A stretch of DNA of 64,000 nt from Rhodobacteraceae bacterium CG17_big_fil_post_rev_8_21_14_2_50_63_15. GTDB taxonomy: Bacteria > Pseudomonadota > Alphaproteobacteria > Rhodobacterales > Rhodobacteraceae. The stretch lies in contig PFEY01000060.1 in NCBI GenBank assembly GCA_002783205.1, positions 7,641 to 71,640 of the forward strand. The letters run 5' to 3'. Made by a program: the position numbers and the translations under genes. The stretch's first letter is position 1; the number at the start of each line of letters is the position of its first letter. This document shows, in pieces, positions 23,144 through 32,415 of the stretch. Under the pieces are notes generated by a model, which was not told where the DNA came from, did not search any database, and saw only the letters and a list, made by a program, of their open reading frames with translations.

Positions 23144-23397
23144 TTATGCAAGAGCGTGTCGAGTTTGCCCGCGCGCTCTAGTGCATAGAGATCGTCATAG
23201 CCACCGACATGGGTGTCGCCAATGAAGATCTGCGGCACGGTGTGGCGACCGCCTGCGCGCTTCATCATCTCGGTCTTTCGCGCCGGCTGCGCCAGCACGT
23301 TGACCTCTGAGAAATTGACGCCCTTTTGTTTCAGGAGTTTCTTGGCCGCGTGGCAATACCCGCAGAGCGGGGAGACATAGAGTTCGACTGGTTTCAT
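23140..23397 (-). CDS. grxC: Glutaredoxin 3
   Basis: MKPVELYVSPLCGYCHAAKKLLKQKGVNFSEVNV; CGYC, HTVPQIFIGDTHVGGYDDL. Confidence 0.94.
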   Translation of the reverse strand: MKPVELYVSPLCGYCHAAKKLLKQKGVNFSEVNVLAQPARKTEMMKRAGGRHTVPQIFIGDTHVGGYDDLYALERAGKLDTLLHK

Positions 23398-23431
23398 GAT
23401 TGCGGATTCCCGAGAGCTGATGTTCGGGAAC

Positions 23432-24163
23432 TTAGGCATCCTTGGCGGCGCGCGCCAGTGTCAGAATGCGAACATCCCGAGCGCCCGCCGAATGACAAGC
23501 CTGCGCCGCCGCAGACAGGGTCGCCCCGGAGGTCATCACATCGTCGATCAGCAGGATCGTGCGCCCGATCAACAGGGTCAGGCGCCGGGGGTGGGGACGG
23601 ATCGCATCGCTCAGCATCGCATGGCGCGCCTCAACGCCCAGCCCCTTGAGGCTGTGGGTGCGTTTTGGCCGGATCAGAAGGTCAGGACAAACCGGTAGCC
23701 CTGTTGCCGCCGCCACGCCCTGCGCCAGAAGCGCCGATTGGTTGAACCGGCGCTTGAGCATCCGTAGCCAGTGCAACGGCACCGGCGCGATCAGCATGTC
23801 TGAGGTAAGGAGGGGTGCGGCTGCGCGGGCCATCCAGCGCGCCGCCGGGTGCACGATATCATGCCGATCCCCATGTTTCAGCGCCAGCACGAGCTTGCGC
23901 CCGTTCTCGTGATAACGCAGGGCCGCGCGTCCGCGCGACCAAGGCCGGGCATTGCTGAGACAATCATCGCAGTATTCGACCGCTTCGGATTCATCACCCG
24001 GCAAAGGCACACCGCAGGCATCGCATACCAGACCGGAAATGAAGGGCGTATCGCGCCAACAGGGACCGCAAAGGCCAAAATCGGTCGCGACCGACGCACC
24101 GCAGAGGGTGCAGCGCGGCGGATAGATGAGGTGAACCGCTGTTTGAAAAGCTGCGCTCGGCAT
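23432..24163 (-). CDS. ComF-family phosphoribosyltransferase
   Basis: Zinc-finger-like CTLCGASV...CGPC...CDACG...CDDC and C-terminal PRTase motif ILLIDDVMTSGATLSAAA; start set at MPSAAFQ. Confidence 0.92.
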   Translation of the reverse strand: MPSAAFQTAVHLIYPPRCTLCGASVATDFGLCGPCWRDTPFISGLVCDACGVPLPGDESEAVEYCDDCLSNARPWSRGRAALRYHENGRKLVLALKHGDRHDIVHPAARWMARAAAPLLTSDMLIAPVPLHWLRMLKRRFNQSALLAQGVAAATGLPVCPDLLIRPKRTHSLKGLGVEARHAMLSDAIRPHPRRLTLLIGRTILLIDDVMTSGATLSAAAQACHSAGARDVRILTLARAAKDA

Positions 24164-24178
24164 TCTATTCTCCTGCTC

Positions 24179-24997
24179 ATGAGCCAGACCCCGCTGACGG
24201 ACCGCCCCGCCCTTCTTCGCAACCGCGCCCGCGCCCGGCGCGCCCCGGCCCTGTTCCTGCACGAGATCGCCGCCGATGAGATCGAGGATCGTCTCAGCAT
24301 GGTTAACAAATCCTTTACCGCGCCCGCCGTGGTGAGCGGATTTGCAGATTTCTGGCAGCCGCGCTTTCCTACGGCTCGGGTGATCGCGGATGACGATATC
24401 CTTGCGTTGCAGCCCGGCGCGCATGACCTGGTGATCCATGCGCTCTGTCTGCATTGGGCGAGTGATCCGGTCGGGCAACTGATCCAGATGCGCCATGCCA
24501 TGAAACCCGACGGGCTGATGCTGGCGGTGCAGTTCGGCGGCAGCACATTGTCGAACCTGCGCGCCGCCCTGGCGCAAGCCGAAGCGGATCTCACCGGGGG
24601 TCTTTCGCCGCGCGTGCTGCCGATGGGCGAAATCCGCGATCTGGGCGCGCTGTTGCAGCGGGCCGGTTTTGCCCTTCCCGTCGCGGACAGCCTGCGGCTG
24701 ACGACCAGCCATGCCAACCCGCTGGCGCTGATGCGCGACCTGCGCGCGATGGGCGAAGGCAATGCGATGACGCGGCGCACGCGCCGGTTCACAAGACGGC
24801 GTGTGCTGGAGCGCGCCTGCGACATTTACAGCGAAACCTTTGGCACGGGAGATGGACGTGTGCCCGCGACATTCGAGTTGGTTTTCCTGACCGGATGGGC
24901 CCCGGATGCCAGCCAGCCACAGCCCCTGCGCCCCGGATCGGCCGCCGCCCGGCTGGCGGACGCGCTGGACACGGCGGAAAACCCGCTGAAAGATTGA
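24179..24997 (+). CDS. SAM-dependent methyltransferase (BioC/NDUFAF5-like)
   Basis: MSQTPLTDRPALLRNRARARRAPALFLHEIAADEIEDRL...; LVIHALCLHWASDPVGQLIQMRHAMKPDGLMLAVQFGG. Confidence 0.82.
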   Translation: MSQTPLTDRPALLRNRARARRAPALFLHEIAADEIEDRLSMVNKSFTAPAVVSGFADFWQPRFPTARVIADDDILALQPGAHDLVIHALCLHWASDPVGQLIQMRHAMKPDGLMLAVQFGGSTLSNLRAALAQAEADLTGGLSPRVLPMGEIRDLGALLQRAGFALPVADSLRLTTSHANPLALMRDLRAMGEGNAMTRRTRRFTRRRVLERACDIYSETFGTGDGRVPATFELVFLTGWAPDASQPQPLRPGSAAARLADALDTAENPLKD

Positions 24998-25045
24998 CCT
25001 CTTGGCCATAACCTTTATGTCTCGTCTGTCCCAAGACAGCAAGGA

Positions 25046-26122
25046 ATGACCCGACAGATGCTCGATGCCAGCCGCGATGCCGCTCGTCCCGCCCATGCGC
25101 CAGCCGACCACCCGCCTGTGCCGCGCCGGAGAACCGGCGTGTTGCTGGCCAATCTTGGGACGCCGGACAATTATGACTATTGGTCGATGCGCCGCTATCT
25201 CAACGAATTCCTGTCAGACCGGCGGGTGATTGATTACAGCCCCTGGAAATGGCAGCCGCTCTTGCAGCTCATCATCCTGAGCAAGCGCCCGTTTACCAGC
25301 GGACAGGCCTATCGATCGATCTGGAACGAGGAAAAGGGCGAGAGCCCGCTCATGTCCATCACCCGCGCCCAAACCGCGAAAATGGCCGAAGCGATGCAGG
25401 CGCGCTATGGCGATCAGGTCATGGTCGATTTCTGCATGCGCTACGGCAACCCCTCAACCAAATCGAAGGTGCGGGCGATGGTCGAGGCCGGCTGCACCCG
25501 GATCCTGTTTTTCCCGCTTTACCCACATTATGCGGGGGCCACATCCGCCACCGCGAACGATCAGTTCTTTCGCGCCCTGATGGAAGAGACCTGGCAGCCG
25601 GTTGCCCGCGTGGTAGAACCTTATTTCGACGCCCCGCTCTATATTGAGGCGCTCGCCCAATCCGTCGAGCGCGCCTATGCCCGCCTCGAAACCCGGCCCG
25701 AAATTCTGGTCGTCTCCTATCACGGAATGCCAAAGCGTTATCTGATGAAGGGTGATCCCTATCATTGCCAGTGCCAGAAGACGACGCGCCTGCTGAAGGA
25801 GCGGCTGGGTTGGGCAGAGACCGAGATCACCACCACGTTCCAGTCGGTCTTTGGCCCCGAGGAATGGCTGAAACCCTACACGGTGGACGAGGTGGCGCGG
25901 CTCGCCAGCGTCGAGGGCAAGAAACGAATCGCCGTCATGGCGCCGGCCTTTTCCGCCGATTGCATCGAGACGCTGGAAGAGATCAACGAGGAAATTCGCG
26001 AGAGTTTCGAGGAAGCGGGGGGCGAGGAATTCACCTATATCCCCTGCCTCAATGACGATGACGCTCATATTCGGGCGTTGAGCGCGATCGTCGAAAGCAA
26101 TCTTGCAGGTTGGGTGGCGTGA
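25046..26122 (+). CDS. hemH: Ferrochelatase
   Basis: GVLLANLGTPDNYDYWSMRRYLNEFLSDRRVID, RYGNPS, SYHGMPKRYLMKGDPYHCQC, FQSVFGPEEWLKPYT. Confidence 0.97.
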   Translation: MTRQMLDASRDAARPAHAPADHPPVPRRRTGVLLANLGTPDNYDYWSMRRYLNEFLSDRRVIDYSPWKWQPLLQLIILSKRPFTSGQAYRSIWNEEKGESPLMSITRAQTAKMAEAMQARYGDQVMVDFCMRYGNPSTKSKVRAMVEAGCTRILFFPLYPHYAGATSATANDQFFRALMEETWQPVARVVEPYFDAPLYIEALAQSVERAYARLETRPEILVVSYHGMPKRYLMKGDPYHCQCQKTTRLLKERLGWAETEITTTFQSVFGPEEWLKPYTVDEVARLASVEGKKRIAVMAPAFSADCIETLEEINEEIRESFEEAGGEEFTYIPCLNDDDAHIRALSAIVESNLAGWVA

Positions 26123-26132
26123 GCCGGACAAC

Positions 26133-26165
26133 AAAAAAGGCAGCGGTAAACCGCTGCCTTTCTCT
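26133..26165. terminator. Bidirectional terminator between hemH and the small-protein gene
   Basis: acaaaaaaggcagcgg-taaa-ccgctgcctttct: 10-bp perfect stem, A-run and T-run flanks, between convergent genes. Confidence 0.88.
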
Positions 26166-26182
26166 CTGATAGTCGAAACTGA

Positions 26183-26371
26183 TCAGTTAGCAGCGATCGC
26201 GATTGCCACAACGGCCAGCAGCGCCAGCGGCACCCAAATGGCTGCGGAAGACGAGCTTGCGTTGGTTTCTTCGACGATCACCGGGGCTTCGATCACAGGC
26301 TCGGACAGGTTGCCGGCGAAAGCGGTCGATGCTGCGGCGCTCAGAGCGACCGCGAGAACGAGTTTTTTCAT
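26183..26371 (-). CDS. Small exported single-TM protein of unknown function
   Basis: 62 aa MKKLVLAVALSAAASTAFA|GNLSEPVIEAPVIVEETNASSSSAAIWVPLALLAVVAIAIAAN; signal peptide plus C-terminal hydrophobic segment. Confidence 0.75.
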   Translation of the reverse strand: MKKLVLAVALSAAASTAFAGNLSEPVIEAPVIVEETNASSSSAAIWVPLALLAVVAIAIAAN

Positions 26372-26514
26372 TTTATCCTCCAGATATTGGCCTGAATCTA
26401 CTTTCAGCAGTCCAGGCAGTAAAGACGTTACCTCGTAACCTCTCTCAAAGCAGCAATTTCGTCTAATTGCAAATGTAACTTGGGTGTTTCGCCGAAAATG
26501 TGGCCGGTTTTTCG

Positions 26515-27120
26515 TCAAATTAGCAACACCTGCGTTCCAACCTTTGTCATGCCGAACAGTTCGGCGATATGTTCGTTGTAAAGACCGATGCAGCCATTGG
26601 ATGATCGCCGCCCGATCTTGCGCGTATCATGCGTGCCGTGGATGCGATAATAGGTCCAACTCAGATAAAGCGCATGTGTTCCCAAGGGGTTGCTGGGACC
26701 GGGTTCGATATAGGCGGGCCATTCGGGGTTTCGTTTGAGCATCGAAGGTGTCGGCCGCCAACTCGGCCCTTCGACCTTGCGCACGACCGCAGTGCGGCCT
26801 CGGCGCGTCAGATCCTCGGATTGCGGCACAGAGGAGGGGTAGAGTTTGTATGTGCTGCGATCCTCGCTCCAGAAATGCACGGCGCGCGAATCGATATCGA
26901 CAAGGATCGCGCCATTCTTGAGAGTCGAGAAATACGGCTCCCAGTGCAGGCTGCGGAAACTGGAGATATTGCGGCGAACCGATTCCGTGACGTCACGCTC
27001 TATCTCGACTGATCCCGCGCCATCTACTGCGCGCGCAAGCGTCGGAGCACAGAGCAGAGCCGCAGACCCCGCGACAAAGGCGCGTCTATTCCATGGTCTG
27101 ATGATATCAGGCGCCATCAT
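26515..27120 (-). CDS. L,D-transpeptidase (YkuD-domain), Tat-type signal
   Basis: WNRRAFVAGSAALLCAPTLARA signal; YRIHGTHDTRKIGRRSSNGCIGLYNEHIAELF (HG...SNGCI catalytic motif). Confidence 0.92.
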   Translation of the reverse strand: MMAPDIIRPWNRRAFVAGSAALLCAPTLARAVDGAGSVEIERDVTESVRRNISSFRSLHWEPYFSTLKNGAILVDIDSRAVHFWSEDRSTYKLYPSSVPQSEDLTRRGRTAVVRKVEGPSWRPTPSMLKRNPEWPAYIEPGPSNPLGTHALYLSWTYYRIHGTHDTRKIGRRSSNGCIGLYNEHIAELFGMTKVGTQVLLI

Positions 27121-27286
27121 TCATTCTCCATCGCGGATAACCAACTACTGAGACAGTATATTGCACGAAGGACGCAGTCGCAATTCAAACGACATGAGCA
27201 TGGCAAAGATGTGCGCATGCGGGTTTGTATCACAACAGAAGCCGGGCTAAAGCGGGAACCGCAACATTATCGGGTGGTTTGGCATC

Positions 27287-27802
27287 ATGGCGCGTCTCTT
27301 TGGTCTCCTGTTCCCTCTTTTGCTGGCCCTCGCGGCTTGCGCGGCACCGCCACAACCGCCGCAAATGGGCCCGGACGGCAAGCCACTGCCACGGGTTTAC
27401 AGGATTCCGGCGAACCAAACCTCTGAAATCCAGTTCCGGATTCTTGATTCGGTCAACACCCTGCGTCAGGCCGCCGGTCAGCCGCCCGTTGCGCTTGATT
27501 CGCAGTTGACCGCCGCGGCGGCGACCCATTCGCGGGACATGTCGGTGCAGAGCCGGCCTTGGCATTTCGGCTCTGACGGTTCCTCGCCAATCGACCGGGC
27601 GCGGCGCGTGGGCTATCAGGGCGAACTGGTGGGCGAGGCGATTTCGGAGACCTACGAGACCGAACTCGAGACGCTGGCCGCCTGGATGGAGGATCCCGGC
27701 ACACGCCGCGTGCTGCTGTCGGCCGAGGCGCGCAAGATGGGCTTTTCCTGGGAGCAGGAGCGGAACGGCAAGATCTGGTGGACGCTGGTCATGGGCAGCT
27801 GA
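27287..27802 (+). CDS. CAP-domain (SCP/PR1) lipoprotein
   Basis: Lipobox LAAC; VNTLRQAAGQPPVALDSQLTAAAATHSRDMSVQSRPWHFGSDGSSPIDRARRVGYQGELVGEAIS. Confidence 0.88.
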   Translation: MARLFGLLFPLLLALAACAAPPQPPQMGPDGKPLPRVYRIPANQTSEIQFRILDSVNTLRQAAGQPPVALDSQLTAAAATHSRDMSVQSRPWHFGSDGSSPIDRARRVGYQGELVGEAISETYETELETLAAWMEDPGTRRVLLSAEARKMGFSWEQERNGKIWWTLVMGS

Positions 27803-28303
27803 TCACGCATTGAGCGTGATCGGCGTGCCGTCGCGGACCATGGCATAGATATCCTCTATCTCGCGATTGGAGACGGAGATGCATCCCGCCGTCCAGTCCG
27901 GGGTGAGCACGGCGAATGCGTTGGGCTCGCCATGGATGAAGATGTCGCCGCCGGGGCTCTTGCCGATCGACCGGGCGTAGGCGATGTCAGCCTCGTTGGG
28001 ATAGGAAATGCCCAGCGAAAGGTGAAAGGAACTGTTGGGGTTGCGCCGGTCGATGACATATTCGCCTTCGGGCGTCTTGCCGTCACCCTCCAATTCCTTG
28101 TGCCCCTCAGGCGCGGAGCCGAGATTGACCTTGTAGGATTTCAGCACCCGGTCGTAATGCAGCAGATGCATCTCGCGCGCGTTCTTGTTGACGATGATGC
28201 GCGTGACCTCGGGGCCGCGATAGGTGCGGAACTTTGAATTGCTGGCACAGCCCGACAGCGCGAAGATGCCCGCCAGAAGCGTGAAACGTCGTGTCAGTCT
28301 CAT
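27803..28303 (-). CDS. L,D-transpeptidase (YkuD-domain) lipoprotein
   Basis: Lipobox LSGC; IFIHGEPNAFAVLTPDWTAGCISVSNREIEDIY catalytic motif. Confidence 0.92.
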   Translation of the reverse strand: MRLTRRFTLLAGIFALSGCASNSKFRTYRGPEVTRIIVNKNAREMHLLHYDRVLKSYKVNLGSAPEGHKELEGDGKTPEGEYVIDRRNPNSSFHLSLGISYPNEADIAYARSIGKSPGGDIFIHGEPNAFAVLTPDWTAGCISVSNREIEDIYAMVRDGTPITLNA

Positions 28304-28387
28304 GTGGATTACCGTCTCACTGCCGATACGTCTTTTGGGAGGAGATTACACCAGATTCCGGCCTCGCCGGAAGCGGTTTTTCGGGAA

Positions 28388-29611
28388 TCACAAAGGATTT
28401 AGCGTGAAACCGGCCACCAGTTCGACATGCGCCGACCAACGGAACTGATCAACGACACGCAGCGGACCCATCACATAACCCTGCGCCAAAAGCGTCTTTG
28501 CATCGCGGGCAAAGGTGGTGGGATTACAGGAAACATAGGCGAGCCGGGGCAGGCGGGCACGGGCGATTTCGGCAATCTGCGCCTCGGCGCCGGCGCGCGG
28601 TGGGTCGATGACGGCGGCATCGAAGCGCGCCAGGTCGCCAGGCAAAAGCGGACGGCGAAACAGATCGCGGGCCTCGGTCGTAACGGTCTTGAGGCCTTGG
28701 CTCTTTCTCCAGCCACGGTCGAGCGCTTCGGTCATCATCGCATCGCCCTCGACGGCATGAACCTCGGCGGTGCGTGCCAGCGGCAATGCGAAGGTTCCGC
28801 AACCGGCAAAGAGATCCACAATACGCCTCGCGCCTGCAAGAATTTTCTCTGTTTCGGCCAAAAGAGCGGCTTCGCCTTCTGCGGTCGCTTGCAGGAAGGC
28901 GCCCGGCGGTGGCGTGATGCGCGCGGTGCCGAACAGCTGTTCCGGCGCGCGTTGGGCCACCACCATCTCATCGTCCCAGGCGAGCCGCGCCAGATCGTGC
29001 CGTTCTGCAAGGGCCGCCAGCGTGCCGCGCAAGGGTCCGTCGAGCGGCTTGCCGTCGGCCACCGCGACATCCAGCCCGGCGAGCGATCGGGTCACGGTTA
29101 CGGAAATCCCGGTCTTGCGGCTGGCCCCGGCCAGCGCCAGATCACTGGCGGCTGGCAGGGCACGCATCAGGTCGGGATGCAGGAGTTTGCACTCTGGAAT
29201 CTCGATGATCGTGTCGGAGGCACGGGCATGGAACCCCGCCAGCGCGCCCTTCTTGGTGCGGCGCACCGCAAATGTGGCGCGGCGGCGCGACTGCGGCGGC
29301 GAAATGTGGATCGGAAGGAAATCGACCGCAATCCCGTGGGCCTGAAGCGCCGTTTGGACGATGTCCTGTTTCCAGATCGCCAGAAACCCATCCGAGGCGT
29401 GTTGCAACTGGCAGCCACCGCAGGATTTGAAATGGCGGCACGGCGCGACAACGCGATCGGGTGACGGGGTCAGAATGCGGATATCGGTCAGGGTCTGATT
29501 GATCAGCGCCCCTGACACGACCTCGCCCGGCAAGGTCAGCGGCGCAAAGACCGGACCTTCGGCGATGCCATCGCCCTGATGGCCAAGACGGGTGATGACA
29601 TGCTGGCTCAG
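28388..29611 (-). CDS. rlmD: RlmD/TrmA-family class I SAM-dependent RNA (uracil-C5) methyltransferase
   Basis: CxxCGGCQLQH cluster motif (CRHFKSCGGCQLQH), VDLFAGCGTFALPLA, VIDPPRAGAEAQ, YVSCNPTTFARD. Conserved N-terminus SQHVITRLGHQGDGIAEGPVFAPLTLPGE extends upstream of the ORF-track start (29533) to a CTG at 29611. Confidence 0.85.
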   Translation of the reverse strand: MSQHVITRLGHQGDGIAEGPVFAPLTLPGEVVSGALINQTLTDIRILTPSPDRVVAPCRHFKSCGGCQLQHASDGFLAIWKQDIVQTALQAHGIAVDFLPIHISPPQSRRRATFAVRRTKKGALAGFHARASDTIIEIPECKLLHPDLMRALPAASDLALAGASRKTGISVTVTRSLAGLDVAVADGKPLDGPLRGTLAALAERHDLARLAWDDEMVVAQRAPEQLFGTARITPPPGAFLQATAEGEAALLAETEKILAGARRIVDLFAGCGTFALPLARTAEVHAVEGDAMMTEALDRGWRKSQGLKTVTTEARDLFRRPLLPGDLARFDAAVIDPPRAGAEAQIAEIARARLPRLAYVSCNPTTFARDAKTLLAQGYVMGPLRVVDQFRWSAHVELVAGFTLNPL

Positions 29612-30753
29612 AGCAGATCCTCGCGGGTGAGCGTAAAGTCCGAGGCGATCCAGCGGCGTTTGAGGTCTGCGAGGCGCCGCCCCAACGCCGGGCCGCTGAG
29701 GCCGGGCATGAGATCGGCGGCGCCGACGGGAAACCGGGCCGCGGCACCGCGCGCGAGATCGCGCGGCATGTCGGGTGCCAGAGGGACTCCGATCAGCGCC
29801 GCGCGCAGCAAGAGGATATTGGTGCCCTCTGCCACACCGTAGCGATAGCCCAGTTCCGGGGTCCGCTGCGTGCCGATTGCCGCCGCGCGCAACTGTGTCA
29901 GTCGCCTGGTTTGGGCCCGTGACAGACGCAAGCGGTCCGCGACATCATCACCCGCCAACGCGGCAAGGCGGCGCAGCGGGTCTGGGGCCATGTTCGTCTC
30001 TGATTCCAGATGAACGAGCGGGGCCAGCGCGCGCGCGTCAGCGCCCGGCAACACCGCGTGCAGAACGCCCGTGGCCTGCATCGCAGCAACCGATGGCGCG
30101 GGGTTCGGGGCGGTCAGCACCTTGAGCAATTCAGCCCCGACACGTTCGCGCGACAGCGATTCCAGCCCGTCAAGATGCGCAGCACAGGCGGCGAGTCCCT
30201 CGGGATCGAGGCCGTTCTGCGCATCACCATACCAGGCATGGAAACGGAAAAACCGCAGGATGCGCAGATAGTCCTCACGAATGCGCTGGTCCGGATCCTC
30301 GATGAAGCGCACATGCCGGGCGCGCAGGTCCGCCAGCCCACCCAGCGGGTCAATCACGGTGCCGTCTGGCCGTGCATAAAGCGCGTTCATGGTGAAATCC
30401 CTGCGACGGGCATCGGTGTGCAGGTCGCTGGAATAGGCCACCACGGCGTGACGGCCAAAGGTTTCAACATCCTCGCGAAAGGTCGTGATCTCATGCGGGA
30501 TGTGATCCGCGACCACGGTGATCGTGCCATGCTCGAGGCCTGTCGGCACCGGTTTGAGGCCGGCGCGCCTGGCAAGGTCGATCACTGCGTCGGGTCGCGC
30601 GTCGGTGGCGATGTCGATATCGCCCACCGGCGCATCCAACAGCGCATTGCGCACACAGCCGCCGACAAAGAGTGCCTGATAGCCCGCAGCGGACAGCATG
30701 GCGCAGATGGCCTGCGTTGGTCGGGCGGTGATCCAGTCGCCCGTGATCTTCAT
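29608..30753 (-). CDS. CCA tRNA nucleotidyltransferase / poly(A) polymerase family
   Basis: FVGGCVRNALLDAPVGDIDIATDARPD, RRDFTMNALYARPDG, RIREDYLRILRFFRFHA; start set at MKITGDW. Confidence 0.94.
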   Translation of the reverse strand: MKITGDWITARPTQAICAMLSAAGYQALFVGGCVRNALLDAPVGDIDIATDARPDAVIDLARRAGLKPVPTGLEHGTITVVADHIPHEITTFREDVETFGRHAVVAYSSDLHTDARRRDFTMNALYARPDGTVIDPLGGLADLRARHVRFIEDPDQRIREDYLRILRFFRFHAWYGDAQNGLDPEGLAACAAHLDGLESLSRERVGAELLKVLTAPNPAPSVAAMQATGVLHAVLPGADARALAPLVHLESETNMAPDPLRRLAALAGDDVADRLRLSRAQTRRLTQLRAAAIGTQRTPELGYRYGVAEGTNILLLRAALIGVPLAPDMPRDLARGAAARFPVGAADLMPGLSGPALGRRLADLKRRWIASDFTLTREDLL

Positions 30754-31355
30754 CGCGAATCCGCCAGATCCGCCATGCTGCGCAGGATGCGCGCGGTCGC
30801 CCCCCAGATGTAGTAGGGGCCAAAGGGCACGGCATAGTAATTCCGCCAATCCCCCCGCCACCGTCGTCTTTCGACCCTGAACCGGCCCAGATCAAGCAGA
30901 TGTGCCAGCGGCACCTCGAAGATCTCGTCGACTTCGCCAACCTGCGCTCGGGGTTGAAACGGATGTTGCACCCGCGCCAGAACCGGTGTGACATCAAAGC
31001 CGGTGACGGTTTCGTGGTTGGGCAGATATCCCAGCACCTCGACATTACCGGGATCGAGACCGATTTCCTCGGACGCCTCGCGCAGCGCGGTTGCCGTGAG
31101 GTCAGGATCCGCCACATCCTGCTTGCCGCCGGGAAAGGCGATCTGGCCGGGATGATGGGTGAGCGCCGAGGATCGTTTGGTCAGGATCACCCGCGCCGCC
31201 CCGTGACCGCACAGCACCGGCACCAGAACAGCGGCCGCGCGCAGCTTGCGATCCGGCGGCAGAATCACCCCGGGGTTGAGATCATAATCGGAGGAGGCGT
31301 GGCCTGCGCCGCCGAGCGCCGTCAGCAGCGGGCCAAGGGGGTCAGTTGCCGTCAC
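30750..31355 (-). CDS. NUDIX hydrolase (CoA pyrophosphatase-like)
   Basis: Nudix box GGKQDVADPDLTATALREASEEIGL; GTG start inferred at 31355, overlapping hslO. Confidence 0.88.
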   Translation of the reverse strand: MTATDPLGPLLTALGGAGHASSDYDLNPGVILPPDRKLRAAAVLVPVLCGHGAARVILTKRSSALTHHPGQIAFPGGKQDVADPDLTATALREASEEIGLDPGNVEVLGYLPNHETVTGFDVTPVLARVQHPFQPRAQVGEVDEIFEVPLAHLLDLGRFRVERRRWRGDWRNYYAVPFGPYYIWGATARILRSMADLADSR

Positions 31356-32337
31356 CAGACCCCCCCGGCGCCTCAAACCCCAGCGTTGCCGGATCCAGCC
31401 GGTAATGCGCACCGCAGAACTGGCAATCGGCGGTGACGATCCCATCCGCGGTGGTCATGGTCCGGATGTCCTTGGCAGAATAGATCGAGAGACTGTTGCG
31501 CACGCGCTCCTCTGAGCAGGAGCAGCCAAAGCGCACCGGTTGCAGATCGAAAACCCGCGGTGCTTCCTCGTGAAAAAGCCGAACCAGAAGGTCGATCGGC
31601 GCGACCGACGGGCCGATCAGTTCGAGATCCTCGACCGTATCGAGCAGAAGATTGACCCGGGACCAGTTCTCGGCCTCGGGGCCGCTGACGATGTCGCGGG
31701 CGACAAGCAGGCCACCCTCACCCGATCCGCCCGCCGTCGCGAAGGGCGACGCCTTGGGCATATGTTGCAGCATCACACCGCCTGCGCGCCAATGCGCGAC
31801 CCCGCCAACCTCGGTCGATTTGCCGAAACTGAGGGCGAAGCGGGTGGGCAACTGCTCGGACTGGGCAAAATAGGCCTCGGCGCAATGGCTGAGCGCGGAG
31901 CCCGCGATGGGCGTGATCCCCTGATAGGGCGTGGTTCCTTCGCCCTGGTCGATCAACACGGCAAAATAACCCTCTCCAAGATGAGCGAACGGCGCGGCAT
32001 CGGTCAGGCGGGCGCGGTCAAAACCGGCATAGGCGCGCATCCGGGCCGGCTCTCCCTCGGCCGTTGGGCTGTAATAGTCGGTGGCGATCATCCGCACCGG
32101 CCCGCGCGTCTGCACCTGAAGCGAGAGCTTCCAGCGCAGCTTGATCGCCTGCCCGATGAGCGCGGTCAAGAGCGCCATTTCCGCGATCAGCGCCTCGACC
32201 TGGGGCGGGTAGTCGTGCTGTTTCAGGATGCCGTCAAGAACCCCATCAAGCCGCGCGACCCGTCCACGGACATCGGCGGTATCCAGCTGGAACGGCAGGA
32301 TCGTGTCATCCCATGCAATTTTCTGGCCGAGGGTCAT
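31342..32337 (-). CDS. hslO: Hsp33 redox-regulated chaperone
   Basis: MTLGQKIAWDDTILPFQLD...; C-terminal CxC/CxxC zinc motif GCSCSEERV...CQFCGAHY. Confidence 0.95.
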   Translation of the reverse strand: MTLGQKIAWDDTILPFQLDTADVRGRVARLDGVLDGILKQHDYPPQVEALIAEMALLTALIGQAIKLRWKLSLQVQTRGPVRMIATDYYSPTAEGEPARMRAYAGFDRARLTDAAPFAHLGEGYFAVLIDQGEGTTPYQGITPIAGSALSHCAEAYFAQSEQLPTRFALSFGKSTEVGGVAHWRAGGVMLQHMPKASPFATAGGSGEGGLLVARDIVSGPEAENWSRVNLLLDTVEDLELIGPSVAPIDLLVRLFHEEAPRVFDLQPVRFGCSCSEERVRNSLSIYSAKDIRTMTTADGIVTADCQFCGAHYRLDPATLGFEAPGGSGDGN

Positions 32338-32415
32338 GGGCTTTCCTTTGGTGCCTCGATTTGGCATATCGCGAGTATAGGGGCAGAGCAAGACGAGGTC
32401 CAAGGGGAGCAGGGC

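Noticed and set aside
28356-28380. Hairpin ttccggc-ctc-gccggaa followed by gcggttttt
   Set aside because: T-run lies on the plus strand while flanking genes are both minus strand; could be incidental, so not called as a terminator.
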